This document shows, piece after piece, positions 9,289-15,643 of a stretch of DNA of 15,778 bases (position 1 is the stretch's first letter; the number at the start of each line of letters is the position of its first letter). The notes below the pieces were generated by a model. That model was given only the letters and a program-made list of their open reading frames with translations. It ran no database searches and was not told the DNA's origin. Both the position numbers and the translations under genes were made by a program. This stretch comes from Porticoccus sp. (lineage in GTDB: Bacteria; Pseudomonadota; Gammaproteobacteria; Pseudomonadales; Porticoccaceae), in assembly GCA_011049795.1 (NCBI GenBank), contig DRHD01000112.1, positions 1 to 15,778 of the forward strand, read 5' to 3'.

Positions 9289-9406
9289 AGTAGTCTCCGG
9301 TAGTGAGTAACCTGTTTATTTGTGAATGATATCAGCGGCTCTTTTTACCCCACCAGAGGCGGGCCAGCCCAGCGGGGATGCATGTTACACTGAAAAAACT
9401 ATTGTT

Positions 9407-9421
9407 TATAGGCATCCTATA
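9407..9421. promoter_or_regulatory. TATAGG palindrome upstream of gldA
   Basis: TATAGGCATCCTATA is a perfect palindrome with 6-base arms and a 3-base centre, in the 289-base region between the gldA start and the end of the adenylyltransferase gene. It resembles the TATAGC palindromes near 10649 and 11855. The same gap also holds a G+C-rich stretch (about 9354-9379) and a short tandem repeat (9516-9553), but no gene was seen. Confidence 0.4.
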
Positions 9422-9515
9422 TATAGATTCCCCAGCCACTGAACTTATCTCTTCAGAAAGCAACTTATGAATCGAATATCCCAGTTTTAGATAGGGGTGA
9501 TTTTGAAAAGTTCAA

Positions 9516-9553
9516 GGGGTGAAATGAAGGGCTGAGGTGAAGGAGTGAGATGA
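9516..9553 (-). repeat. Degenerate 13-bp tandem repeat after the ATP adenylyltransferase stop
   Basis: On the + strand the units are GGGGTGAAATGAA (9516), GGGCTGAGGTGAA (9529) and the shorter GGAGTGAGATGA (9542); a related GGGGTGATTTTGA lies at 9494. Read in the direction of the - strand gene, the array begins about 24 bases after its TAG stop at 9578-9580. Confidence 0.75.
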
Positions 9554-9577
9554 GTGAAATCAGCACCGAATTATTGG

Positions 9578-10564
9578 CTACCGGGTAACCGCTTTTAACA
9601 ATTCCAGACAGCCGATACGATCAAGCTGCCCCAGTTGGTTTTTATCCCTAACCAACAGCATACCGGCAAATCCTAAAGCATTAACCGCAAGGCCCTCGTG
9701 GCTGCTTTTTCTGCGAGGGATCACCCACAGATAGTCCCGGGTCATCAGCATATTGTGGGGGGGCATCCTGCCGTCGCTTCCTGATGATAGTTTGAGGTCA
9801 GTTAACAAGCGATGATAGTTCTTATGGTTACGTTCAGCGGTCTCTTTTAATGCCTCAATCGGATTCATACTGCTGAACTCAGTAGCTATGGTTTCAGTAG
9901 TAACAACCCGGTGTGAAAAAGGGAGAGCTGTTTCAGTTGGGTTATCTGCAACGGAGGCCGAAGAAAGTAAGCCATCAAATGGGAAGGTGCCTATAGCTGT
10001 ATGGGCTTGGGGAAGAGGAATCATCTGTAGGTGTTTATGTTCCACACTGGCACCGGCTACAGGGCCGCTATTATAGAAAACCAACCCATTCTGGGCCTGT
10101 AAGCAAATTTGTGCAGCTAAAAAGTCTTCTATATCCAATGGCGTCTGTTGGGGCTCAAACCGGGAAGTCACCATCAGAATATGGTGGTCCATCACATTAA
10201 ACTTATTCAGCAGGCAACGGTAATGATCCGTTAGCTCTCCTACATACAATGCGGGTTCATGGGGGAGAAAGGGATTGAAGAGCCTTTTGTTAAAGTCTTT
10301 GGTGTCGGGCTCTTGCTTGGCTCGCTGCTGGACGTCCTTTGATTTCCGGGTCAGGTTTTCCACAATTCGCACTTGAAAACTGATTGTGCTGTCACTGGAC
10401 TTGCGTTCACTACACTTACCTCCACGACAATAGACCTCACGTGTTTCGCAGTGAGTGGGGATTGTTTTAAGAGCACCACAGGCCTTGGCAGAACCAGTGA
10501 TTGTCTCTACTTGTTGCCACAGTGCTTTTCCATAAAGTATTTTGTCATCGGGGGTGTTTGTCAA
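9578..10564 (-). CDS. ATP adenylyltransferase / Ap4A phosphorylase (HIT-like)
   Basis: The protein (328 residues) resembles Ap4A phosphorylases of the Apa1/Apa2 kind, which split diadenosine tetraphosphate with phosphate into ADP and ATP. Evidence is the conserved NPFLPHEPALYVGELTDHY region, HHILMVTSRFEPQQTPL, and the catalytic GASVEHKHLQMIPLP, where HKHLQ is the HxHxQ form of the histidine triad. The C-terminal PHNMLMTRDYLWVIPR block is also typical. The start is TTG at 10562-10564, with GAGGA about 9 bases upstream; the first in-frame ATG lies near residue 125, well inside conserved sequence, so TTG is probably real. Residues 29-51 hold four cysteines (29, 39, 46, 51) in what looks like an insertion relative to relatives I recall. 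The gene is divergent from the carboxymuconolactone-decarboxylase-like gene. Confidence 0.88.
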   Translation of the reverse strand: MTNTPDDKILYGKALWQQVETITGSAKACGALKTIPTHCETREVYCRGGKCSERKSSDSTISFQVRIVENLTRKSKDVQQRAKQEPDTKDFNKRLFNPFLPHEPALYVGELTDHYRCLLNKFNVMDHHILMVTSRFEPQQTPLDIEDFLAAQICLQAQNGLVFYNSGPVAGASVEHKHLQMIPLPQAHTAIGTFPFDGLLSSASVADNPTETALPFSHRVVTTETIATEFSSMNPIEALKETAERNHKNYHRLLTDLKLSSGSDGRMPPHNMLMTRDYLWVIPRRKSSHEGLAVNALGFAGMLLVRDKNQLGQLDRIGCLELLKAVTR

Positions 10565-10618
10565 AACCGGTCTTCCTCGTGAGTGCTCGTGCTGATAATT
10601 TGCCCCTAAATGAATAAG

Positions 10619-10647
10619 TGATCAAGCTCAGGCAGGTGCTCTATACT
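10619..10647 (+). promoter_or_regulatory. Probable sigma-70 promoter of the CMD-like gene
   Basis: TATACT at 10642-10647 matches 5 of 6 bases of the -10 consensus. TGATCA at 10619-10624 is a poor -35 (3 of 6) but is spaced exactly 17 bases away. Transcription would begin near 10654, inside the palindrome that follows. The overlapping TTGATC on the - strand (10625 to 10620) could serve as a -35 for the divergent adenylyltransferase gene, although no good -10 was found. Confidence 0.45.
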
Positions 10648-10648
10648 T

Positions 10649-10666
10649 TATAGCAGTTCTGCTATA
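10649..10666. promoter_or_regulatory. Operator-like palindrome overlapping the CMD-like gene's expected start site
   Basis: TATAGCAGTTCTGCTATA has perfect 8-base arms (TATAGCAG/CTGCTATA) around TT. It directly follows the -10 candidate and lies 25 bases before the ATG at 10692, a usual place for a repressor site. A shorter version lies at 11855-11867. Confidence 0.55.
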
Positions 10667-10691
10667 TCTCTAATACAAGGAAAACTGTCCT

Positions 10692-11006
10692 ATGTCTGAT
10701 GATTCACTGCCAAAAAGTTATTCTCGTTTATTGGAGCGTTACCCCGAGTTTTCAAAGGCACTTTCTAACTTGGGAGAAACCGTACGGCAACAGGGACCGT
10801 TGGATGATAAGCACGCTCAGTTGATCCAGTTAGCTGCCGCCGCCAGTGTTCGCTCCGAAGGGGCTGTTCATAGCCATGCTCGACGAGCTTTGGAATCTGG
10901 TGCCAGCGAGGAAGAAATTCGACATACGCTGTTATTGCTCACCAGTACCATTGGTTTTCCCTCTGTGGCTGCAGGGTTAAGTTGGGTGGAGGATATTTTC
11001 GAGTAG
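10692..11006 (+). CDS. Carboxymuconolactone decarboxylase (CMD)-like small protein
   Basis: The 104-residue protein has the helical CMD/AhpD-like pattern: LDDKHAQLIQLAAAASVRSEGAV, then His62 in HARRALESGASEEEIRHTLLLL. In AhpD-type members two cysteines (CxxC) sit 7 and 4 residues before this histidine; here those positions are Ser55 and Ala58, and the protein has no cysteine at all. It therefore cannot work as a disulfide-based peroxidase partner. True gamma-carboxymuconolactone decarboxylases also lack the pair, but no catechol pathway genes are nearby, so the substrate is unknown. AAGGA at 10677-10681, 10 bases before the ATG, supports the start. Expression is probably controlled from the palindrome upstream. 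The trmH pseudogene follows after 50 bases. Confidence 0.82.
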   Translation: MSDDSLPKSYSRLLERYPEFSKALSNLGETVRQQGPLDDKHAQLIQLAAAASVRSEGAVHSHARRALESGASEEEIRHTLLLLTSTIGFPSVAAGLSWVEDIFE

Positions 11007-11056
11007 TTTGTTGCTCTGTGGTTTTTGATTTTTTCTCGCTCTGACATAATGCGTAG

Positions 11057-11830
11057 ATGACACCAGAACGCTACGAAAAAATACTGAAAGTTCTCAACGG
11101 CCGCCAGACAGATTTAACAGTGAGGTTCACAAGGGTCAGAACCTTTCAGCCATTATTCGAACAGCTGATGCCGTGGGGATACATCGAGTGCATGCGGTTT
11201 ACGACCAGGGTGTATACCGTCCCCATACGGGTACCGCCATGGGCGCTCACAAATGGGTTAAAACAGCAGTCCATCAGGATGTCGTCGCTCTCCCATCGAA
11301 ACGCTTCAGCAACAAGGGTTTCAAGTCTTGGCAGCCCACTTTGATGAACGTGCCGTAGATTATCGAGAGGTTGACTACACCAAACCCACGGCACTTTTAC
11401 TGGGTGCAGAAAAATGGGGCGTGAGTGACAGTGCATACAGCCGAGTAGATGGCACGGTGATTGTGCCAATGATGGGCATGGGTGCATCGTTCAATGTGTC
11501 TGTGGCCTGCGCCATTATCTAGGCCGAGGCGCAGCGTCAGCGGAGTGAAGCTGGTAAGTACGACCACTGCCATATACCCCGTCTGAATATCAGGCCGTAC
11601 TCTTCGAGTGGTGCCAGCCAATGATCGCCCAGATGTGCCGTGAGAGTGGGTTATCCTATCCTGAGCTGGACGACACGGGTCATTTGTAAGATCCCCAGAC
11701 TTTTTCTCGTTTGTACAATGAGCTAAAGGCGAATGCTCGTAAGGCTAAGAACCTAAAGACTGATACTCGCAAGGCGAAGGACTGCAAGGTTAATGACTCT
11801 AGGGTTAATGTTCCGAAAGCTATCGTTTAG
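11057..11830 (+). pseudogene. trmH: tRNA (guanosine-2'-O)-methyltransferase TrmH, degenerate
   Basis: The pieces together recover a SpoU-family TrmH, which methylates G18 of tRNAs. Frame A gives MTPERYEKILKVLNGRQTDLTV (11057-11122). A deletion of about 10 bases then shifts to VHKGQNLSAIIRTADAVGIH and HTGTAMGAHKWVK (from 11125). A second shift near 11287 leads to PIETLQQQGFQVLAAHFDERAVDYREVDYTKPTALLLGAEKWGVSD, then IVPMMGMGASFNVSVA, the cofactor-binding knot. An in-frame TAG at 11520 interrupts before AEAQRQRSEAGKY. A third shift near 11584 gives EYQAVLFEWCQPMIAQMC, with a TAA at 11687. The last frame closes at TAG 11828-11830. Three shifts and two stops rule out function of the full protein. 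Flanking genes are intact, so poor sequence quality is an unlikely cause. Confidence 0.92.
11732..11821 (+). repeat. Three 30-bp repeats in the trmH tail
   Basis: Three consecutive 30-base units (11732, 11762, 11792) would code for NARKAKNLKT, DTRKAKDCKV and NDSRVNVPKA in the last trmH frame. The first two are clearly related in DNA and protein; the third is weaker. The Lys/Arg-rich tail is not part of the E. coli TrmH sequence I recall and seems to have arisen by in-frame duplication before or during decay of the gene. Confidence 0.7.
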
Positions 11831-11854
11831 TCTTCAGTTACTTCATTCTTTCTA

Positions 11855-11867
11855 TATAGCTGCTATA
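11855..11867. promoter_or_regulatory. TATAGC palindrome between trmH pseudogene and acyl-CoA dehydrogenase
   Basis: TATAGCTGCTATA has perfect 6-base arms around one T. It equals the palindrome at 10649-10666 with the central AGTTC removed. It lies 127 bases before the acyl-CoA dehydrogenase start, rather far for a simple promoter operator. The rest of 11831-11994 shows an imperfect direct repeat near the start codon and no gene. Confidence 0.45.
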
Positions 11868-11957
11868 GGTTTCTATGAAGTTGGGAACCTCTGAGTCACA
11901 AATGCCAGCTTTTTTTGCTCCAAAACAGCTACATTTCTCTTCCTGATATGGTCTTAT

Positions 11958-11998
11958 ATAGAGATTAAAGCCGATGACCAATAGAGATTAGGGTATGA
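11958..11998 (+). repeat. Imperfect direct repeat at the acyl-CoA dehydrogenase start
   Basis: ATAGAGATTAAAG (11958-11970) is followed by ATGACC at 11974, and ATAGAGATTAGGG (11981-11993) by ATGACT at 11995, the gene's start. The region around the start codon thus appears duplicated. The upstream ATG opens a five-codon frame, MTNRD, whose TAG (11989-11991) ends 3 bases before the real ATG. Confidence 0.65.
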
Positions 11999-13764
11999 CT
12001 GTATACAACGCACCTGTCGATGATATGAAGTTCCTGTTCAATAACGTGCTGGATATGGAGAGTATTACTCAGCTTCCCGGTTATGAAGAGGCAACACCGG
12101 ATATGGTGGACGCCATTATCGAAGAAGCCGCCCGTTTTTTTGGTGAGGTTTTAGCCCCCACCAACCAAGCGGCCGATTCCCAAGGCTCAAGGTTGGAAGG
12201 CGGCAAAGTCATTACCGCCCCCGCGTTGGACGGTATTTATAAGCAAATCGTAGAGGCCGGTTGGCCGGGGCTGACCGGCGATGTCAATTACGGTGGACAG
12301 GGGTTGCCTGCGCTGCTGGCAGTTGCTGTGGATGAAATGTCCCAATCCGCCAATATGGCATTCAGTTTATGTCCCATGCTCACCAAAGGTGTGGTTACCG
12401 CGCTGAGCCTTTACGGCAGCGATGAGCAAAAACAAACCTATTTAAACAATCTAGTCTCAGGCACATGGACAGGCACCATGAACCTCACCGAGCCACAGGC
12501 CGGTTCTGATCTTGCAGCCGTTCGAACCAAGGCGGTTCCCAGTGGCGATCACTATCTCCTTAGCGGCCAGAAAATCTTTATTACCTGGGGCGATCACGAC
12601 TACACCGATAATATTATTCACTTGGTATTAGCCCGTACTCCAGATGCGCCAGAAGGCGTAAAAGGCATATCCCTGTTTGTGGTACCGAAGTTCATGATTA
12701 ATGACGACGGCAGCGCAGGCGAGCGTAATGATGTCCACTGCGTGGGGGTGGAACACAAGCTGGGTATTCATGCCAGCCCCACCTGCTCACTTTCTTTTGG
12801 TGATAACGGTGGTGCCGTGGGTTATCTGGTGGGCGAAGAAAACCAGGGCTTGGTCTATATGTTTGCCATGATGAACGAAGCCCGTCTTGCGGTAGGTTTA
12901 CAAGGGGTGTCCATCAGTGAGCGTGCCTATCAGCAGGCTGTAGAGTTCGCCAAAGGCCGGGTTCAAGGTAGTGTGCCGGGCAATAAAAAGGCCGCCATTA
13001 TTCACCATCCCGATGTACGCCGAATGCTAATGTTGATGCGTTCGCTCACCGAAGCTGGTCGTGCACTGGCCTATTTATCCTTTGCCCACGAAGACTATGT
13101 GCATAAGTTAGAAGACGAAGAACAGGTTGCCCATCACCAGCGCAGAGTTGACCTGTTAACGCCACTGGTCAAAGGCTGGTGTACCGAAATAGGTATGGAA
13201 GTCACCTCGTTGGGGGTGCAGGTTCATGGTGGTATGGGGTTTGTGGAAGAAACTGGTGCAGCACAACATATGAGAGATGCCCGAATTCTGCCTATTTATG
13301 AAGGCACCAACGGTATTCAGGCGCTTGATCTGGTAGGCCGTAAACTGGCCCGAGATAAAGGCCAATCGGCCATGGAATTATTCGGTGAGTTAAAACAAGT
13401 GGCTGATGATGCTCGAACGGCAGGGCTTGGGGTTATAGCCGATAGTCTGACCTCTTCATTAGCCGCTTGTCAGGAGGCCGCTCAAACGCTGTTGGTCGGT
13501 GAGGATTGGACCACACCAACCTCTGCGGCCTACAACATGCTGATGTTAATGGGTGCCACCGTTGCTGGTGGTATGTTGGCGAAAAGTGCCGTAGCGGCTG
13601 CCAATTTGAATGCGGCGGGTGAGGGGAATACTAGCTTTAATAACAACAAAGTGATTACCGCTAAGTTCTTTGCTCAGCATGTGATGTCACGAAATACTGG
13701 GTACCTCGAAGCGATCAAAGCGGGTTCAGAGACGGTGATGGGGTTGGATATTGAGGGGTTCTAA
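11995..13764 (+). CDS. Acyl-CoA dehydrogenase, long form with C-terminal extension domain
   Basis: The flavoenzyme oxidises an acyl-CoA to the trans-2-enoyl-CoA and passes electrons to ETF. At 589 residues it belongs to the long class with an extra C-terminal domain (about residues 465-585), which also includes the 3-methylmercaptopropionyl-CoA dehydrogenase DmdC. Conserved parts are the N-terminal YNAPVDDMKFLF, the helical domain to about 155, the FAD/substrate motif MNLTEPQAGSDLAAVRTKA, the FITWGDHD region, and LPIYEGTNGIQALDLVGRKL, in which Glu436 is the likely catalytic base. The chain length of the substrate cannot be told from sequence alone, so no symbol is given. TTAGGG lies very close to the ATG (1 base), with GAGA further upstream. 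No partner beta-oxidation or DMSP gene is adjacent. Confidence 0.92.
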   Translation: MTVYNAPVDDMKFLFNNVLDMESITQLPGYEEATPDMVDAIIEEAARFFGEVLAPTNQAADSQGSRLEGGKVITAPALDGIYKQIVEAGWPGLTGDVNYGGQGLPALLAVAVDEMSQSANMAFSLCPMLTKGVVTALSLYGSDEQKQTYLNNLVSGTWTGTMNLTEPQAGSDLAAVRTKAVPSGDHYLLSGQKIFITWGDHDYTDNIIHLVLARTPDAPEGVKGISLFVVPKFMINDDGSAGERNDVHCVGVEHKLGIHASPTCSLSFGDNGGAVGYLVGEENQGLVYMFAMMNEARLAVGLQGVSISERAYQQAVEFAKGRVQGSVPGNKKAAIIHHPDVRRMLMLMRSLTEAGRALAYLSFAHEDYVHKLEDEEQVAHHQRRVDLLTPLVKGWCTEIGMEVTSLGVQVHGGMGFVEETGAAQHMRDARILPIYEGTNGIQALDLVGRKLARDKGQSAMELFGELKQVADDARTAGLGVIADSLTSSLAACQEAAQTLLVGEDWTTPTSAAYNMLMLMGATVAGGMLAKSAVAAANLNAAGEGNTSFNNNKVITAKFFAQHVMSRNTGYLEAIKAGSETVMGLDIEGF

Positions 13765-13769
13765 TTAAA

Positions 13770-13807
13770 GGGGCTAACAACAGGGGCTAATAAAAGGGAT
13801 AGCCCTT
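13770..13807. terminator. Repeat and probable terminator between the convergent dehydrogenase and cupin genes
   Basis: Two copies of GGGGCTAA (13770-13777 and 13783-13790) lie 13 bases apart right after the dehydrogenase stop. The second forms a stem, AGGGGCTA (13782-13789) with TAGCCCTT (13800-13807), containing one G-U pair and a 10-base loop. No long T run follows, so termination would be weak. The cupin stop codon on the other strand begins just beyond (13808-13810). Confidence 0.45.
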
Positions 13808-14083
13808 CTATTTAGATTTGTAGCCATAGTAAATTGTTGAATCTTTGGCTCCGAGGTTTTTAATGCTGTGTGTCGTACCAACGGGAATAAGAACCTCTAT
13901 ATTTCCTTCCTGTGTGAAGGTCTTATCGCCAAGAGTAAATTCGTATTTTCCACTTTCCATAAAGACCAACTCATCCTTATCATCATGGGTTGCTTCGTTA
14001 ATTCCATCATGGGCTTTGATGGTTCCAATGCCGAATGAAAACCCTCGGTTAGCCCAATCTGCTTCTAGCTCATTTATTTTCAT
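13808..14083 (-). CDS. Small single-domain cupin
   Basis: The 91-residue protein is essentially one cupin barrel. Motif 1 is THDDKDELVFMESGKYEF, with His33, Glu38 and Gly45 placed as in the family, although Asp35 stands where a second His is usual. Motif 2 is GNIEVLIPVGTTHSIKN, matching G(X)5PxG(X)2H(X)3N with His72 and Asn76. It probably binds one metal ion; enzymatic, sugar-binding or sensor roles are all possible. It begins 24 bases after the fumC stop on the same strand, with a modest AGGCGA site upstream, so it is likely the second gene of a fumC operon. The function remains unknown. Confidence 0.82.
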   Translation of the reverse strand: MKINELEADWANRGFSFGIGTIKAHDGINEATHDDKDELVFMESGKYEFTLGDKTFTQEGNIEVLIPVGTTHSIKNLGAKDSTIYYGYKSK

Positions 14084-14107
14084 AATTTCGCCTAGCCTTT
14101 TTTTAAA

Positions 14108-15487
14108 TTATAGGCCACCTTGCGTCAGTTTTTTAGGGTCTAATAGTTGTTCCAATTCATCGCGGCTTAAATCAGTATTTTCCTCAGCAACATCAATAAT
14201 TGGTCGGCTTTCCGCGTAGGCTAGTTTGGCAATTTCAGCCGCTTTTTCATAACCGATAATTGGATTTAAGGCGGTCACCAAAATAGGATTTCTGGTGAGC
14301 GCTTCTGTTAAGACTTTTTCATTGACGGAAAAGCTGGCAATGGCTTTGTCAGCCAGTAGCATGCTTACGTTACCCAGTATTTCTATGCTGAAAAGCAGGT
14401 TGTGAGCCACCAGAGGCAGCATAACATTGAGCTCAAAGTTGCCCGATTGGCCCGCAACTGTGATTGCCGTATCGTTACCAATCACTTGTGCGCCCACCAT
14501 AGCTGCGGCTTCTGGAATTACAGGGTTTACCTTGCCTGGCATGATGGATGAACCGGGTTGTAGCGCCTGCAATTCAATTTCACCCAAGCCCGCCAAGGGG
14601 CCAGAATTCATCCAACGCAAATCATTGGCGATTTTTATGATGGAAACCGCCGTTGTTTTAAGTTGCCCGGAGACCGCGACGGCAATATCCTGTGATCCGA
14701 TATGAGTAAAGAAATTTTCCGCCGGTTGAAACTGAATACCGGTCATGGTCGTTAGTGCTTTATTAAATTCATCTGCAAATTCCGGGTGGGCATTAATTCC
14801 TGTGCCAACTGCAGTGCCTCCTTGAGCCAAACTTTGTATGCTCGGTTGTAGATCAGTAAGGCGGTTAATATTTTGATCAATTTGCCCTGCCCAACTATCA
14901 AGGCATTGGCTTAAACGCACTGGCATAGCATCCATCAAGTGAGTGCGCCCGGTTTTTATATGATGATCGACACTGCGGGCTTTATCTCGAATGGTTTTGA
15001 GAAGATGTTTTAAGGCTGGAATCAATTGTTTTTTCAGCGCCAGGGCGGCGCTCACATGAATAGTGGTGGGGATCACATCATTACTGCTTTGCCCGCAATT
15101 AACATGGTCATTCGCACTGACTTTGTCCCCATATAGAGTGCTGGCCAGGTTGGCCAATACCTCGTTGGCGTTCATGTTAGTGCTGGTGCCGGAGCCGGTT
15201 TGGAATACATCCACTGGGAAGTGTGACATAAAATCGGGATCTTTCTGTAACTTAGCCACTGCTGCTTGAATGGCCTCACCCATTTTTTCGGGAATTTGGT
15301 CCAGAGTGATATTGGCCTGTGCCGCAGCCGATTTTATGAGTAAAAGCGCCTGGATAAATGACCCCGGCATACGCAAGCCGCTTACGGGAAAGTTATTGAC
15401 GGCACGTTGTGTTTGGGCGGCATACAGTGCATCAGCGGGGACCTCCAGATCGCCCATGCTGTCGTGTTCGGTTCGGGTGTTTTTCAT
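14108..15487 (-). CDS. fumC: Class II fumarate hydratase
   Basis: FumC converts fumarate and malate in the citric acid cycle without an iron-sulfur cluster, so it survives oxidative stress and low iron. The 459-residue protein carries TGSGTSTNMNANEV (97-110), GQSSNDVIPTTIH (132-144), TGRTHLMDAMPVRLSQ with the catalytic-type His183, GTAVGTGINAHPEFA (224-238) and the superfamily signature GSSIMPGKVNP (312-322). The start DSMGDLEVPADALYAAQTQRA and the NPVIPEA sequence after the signature resemble the FumC copy I recall from Pseudomonas, whose gene is iron-repressed. ATG at 15487 is used, with GAGG 9 bases upstream; a TTG at 15502 would lie upstream of and include the ribosome binding site. A hairpin covers this site. 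No clear Fur box was recognised. Confidence 0.95.
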   Translation of the reverse strand: MKNTRTEHDSMGDLEVPADALYAAQTQRAVNNFPVSGLRMPGSFIQALLLIKSAAAQANITLDQIPEKMGEAIQAAVAKLQKDPDFMSHFPVDVFQTGSGTSTNMNANEVLANLASTLYGDKVSANDHVNCGQSSNDVIPTTIHVSAALALKKQLIPALKHLLKTIRDKARSVDHHIKTGRTHLMDAMPVRLSQCLDSWAGQIDQNINRLTDLQPSIQSLAQGGTAVGTGINAHPEFADEFNKALTTMTGIQFQPAENFFTHIGSQDIAVAVSGQLKTTAVSIIKIANDLRWMNSGPLAGLGEIELQALQPGSSIMPGKVNPVIPEAAAMVGAQVIGNDTAITVAGQSGNFELNVMLPLVAHNLLFSIEILGNVSMLLADKAIASFSVNEKVLTEALTRNPILVTALNPIIGYEKAAEIAKLAYAESRPIIDVAEENTDLSRDELEQLLDPKKLTQGGL

Positions 15488-15497
15488 AGTTTTAAGC

Positions 15498-15517
15498 CTC
15501 AATCCCTATGGATTGAG
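15498..15517 (-). promoter_or_regulatory. fumC: Hairpin enclosing the fumC ribosome binding site
   Basis: In the fumC mRNA direction CTCAATCC, loop ATAG, and GGATTGAG form a perfect 8-bp stem. The last three bases of the stem (GAG) plus the next G make the Shine-Dalgarno GAGG, with the ATG 9 bases further on. Folding would hide the site, suggesting control of translation; a dimeric DNA-binding protein could also recognise the palindrome. Confidence 0.7.
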
Positions 15518-15525
15518 TGTAGTAC

Positions 15526-15555
15526 TTATTAGGACGGTGTTTACTAAGCCAGCAA
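15526..15555 (-). promoter_or_regulatory. Weak candidate fumC promoter
   Basis: On the - strand TTGCTG (15555-15550) and TAATAA (15531-15526) are 18 bases apart, each matching only about half of the sigma-70 consensus. Transcripts would start upstream of the leader hairpin. Other positions in 15518-15643 are possible; no gene is seen in that stretch. Confidence 0.25.
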
Positions 15556-15643
15556 TTAAGCCAATTGGAAGAGTACCTGTAGAAGGGGGTAAATTGAATA
15601 TTTTAAAATTGTTACGATCTCTTTAATTATTCTGTGAACGTTA

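Noticed and set aside
9354..9379. G+C-rich stretch as a terminator or structured leader of gldA
   Set aside because: Only short nested pairings (CCCC/GGGG and GGGC/GCCC) form, with no proper T run on either side, so no firm call was made.
11146..11621. - strand frames opposite the trmH pseudogene
   Set aside because: They are antisense to sequence that clearly encodes TrmH pieces and show no known domain.
15270..15626. A 118-codon + strand frame opposite and beyond fumC
   Set aside because: Most of it is the antisense of conserved fumC sequence and the part outside has no protein-like features or ribosome binding site.
15488..15643. A Fur box upstream of fumC
   Set aside because: No convincing match to the 19-base iron-box pattern was seen by eye; the region is merely AT-rich.
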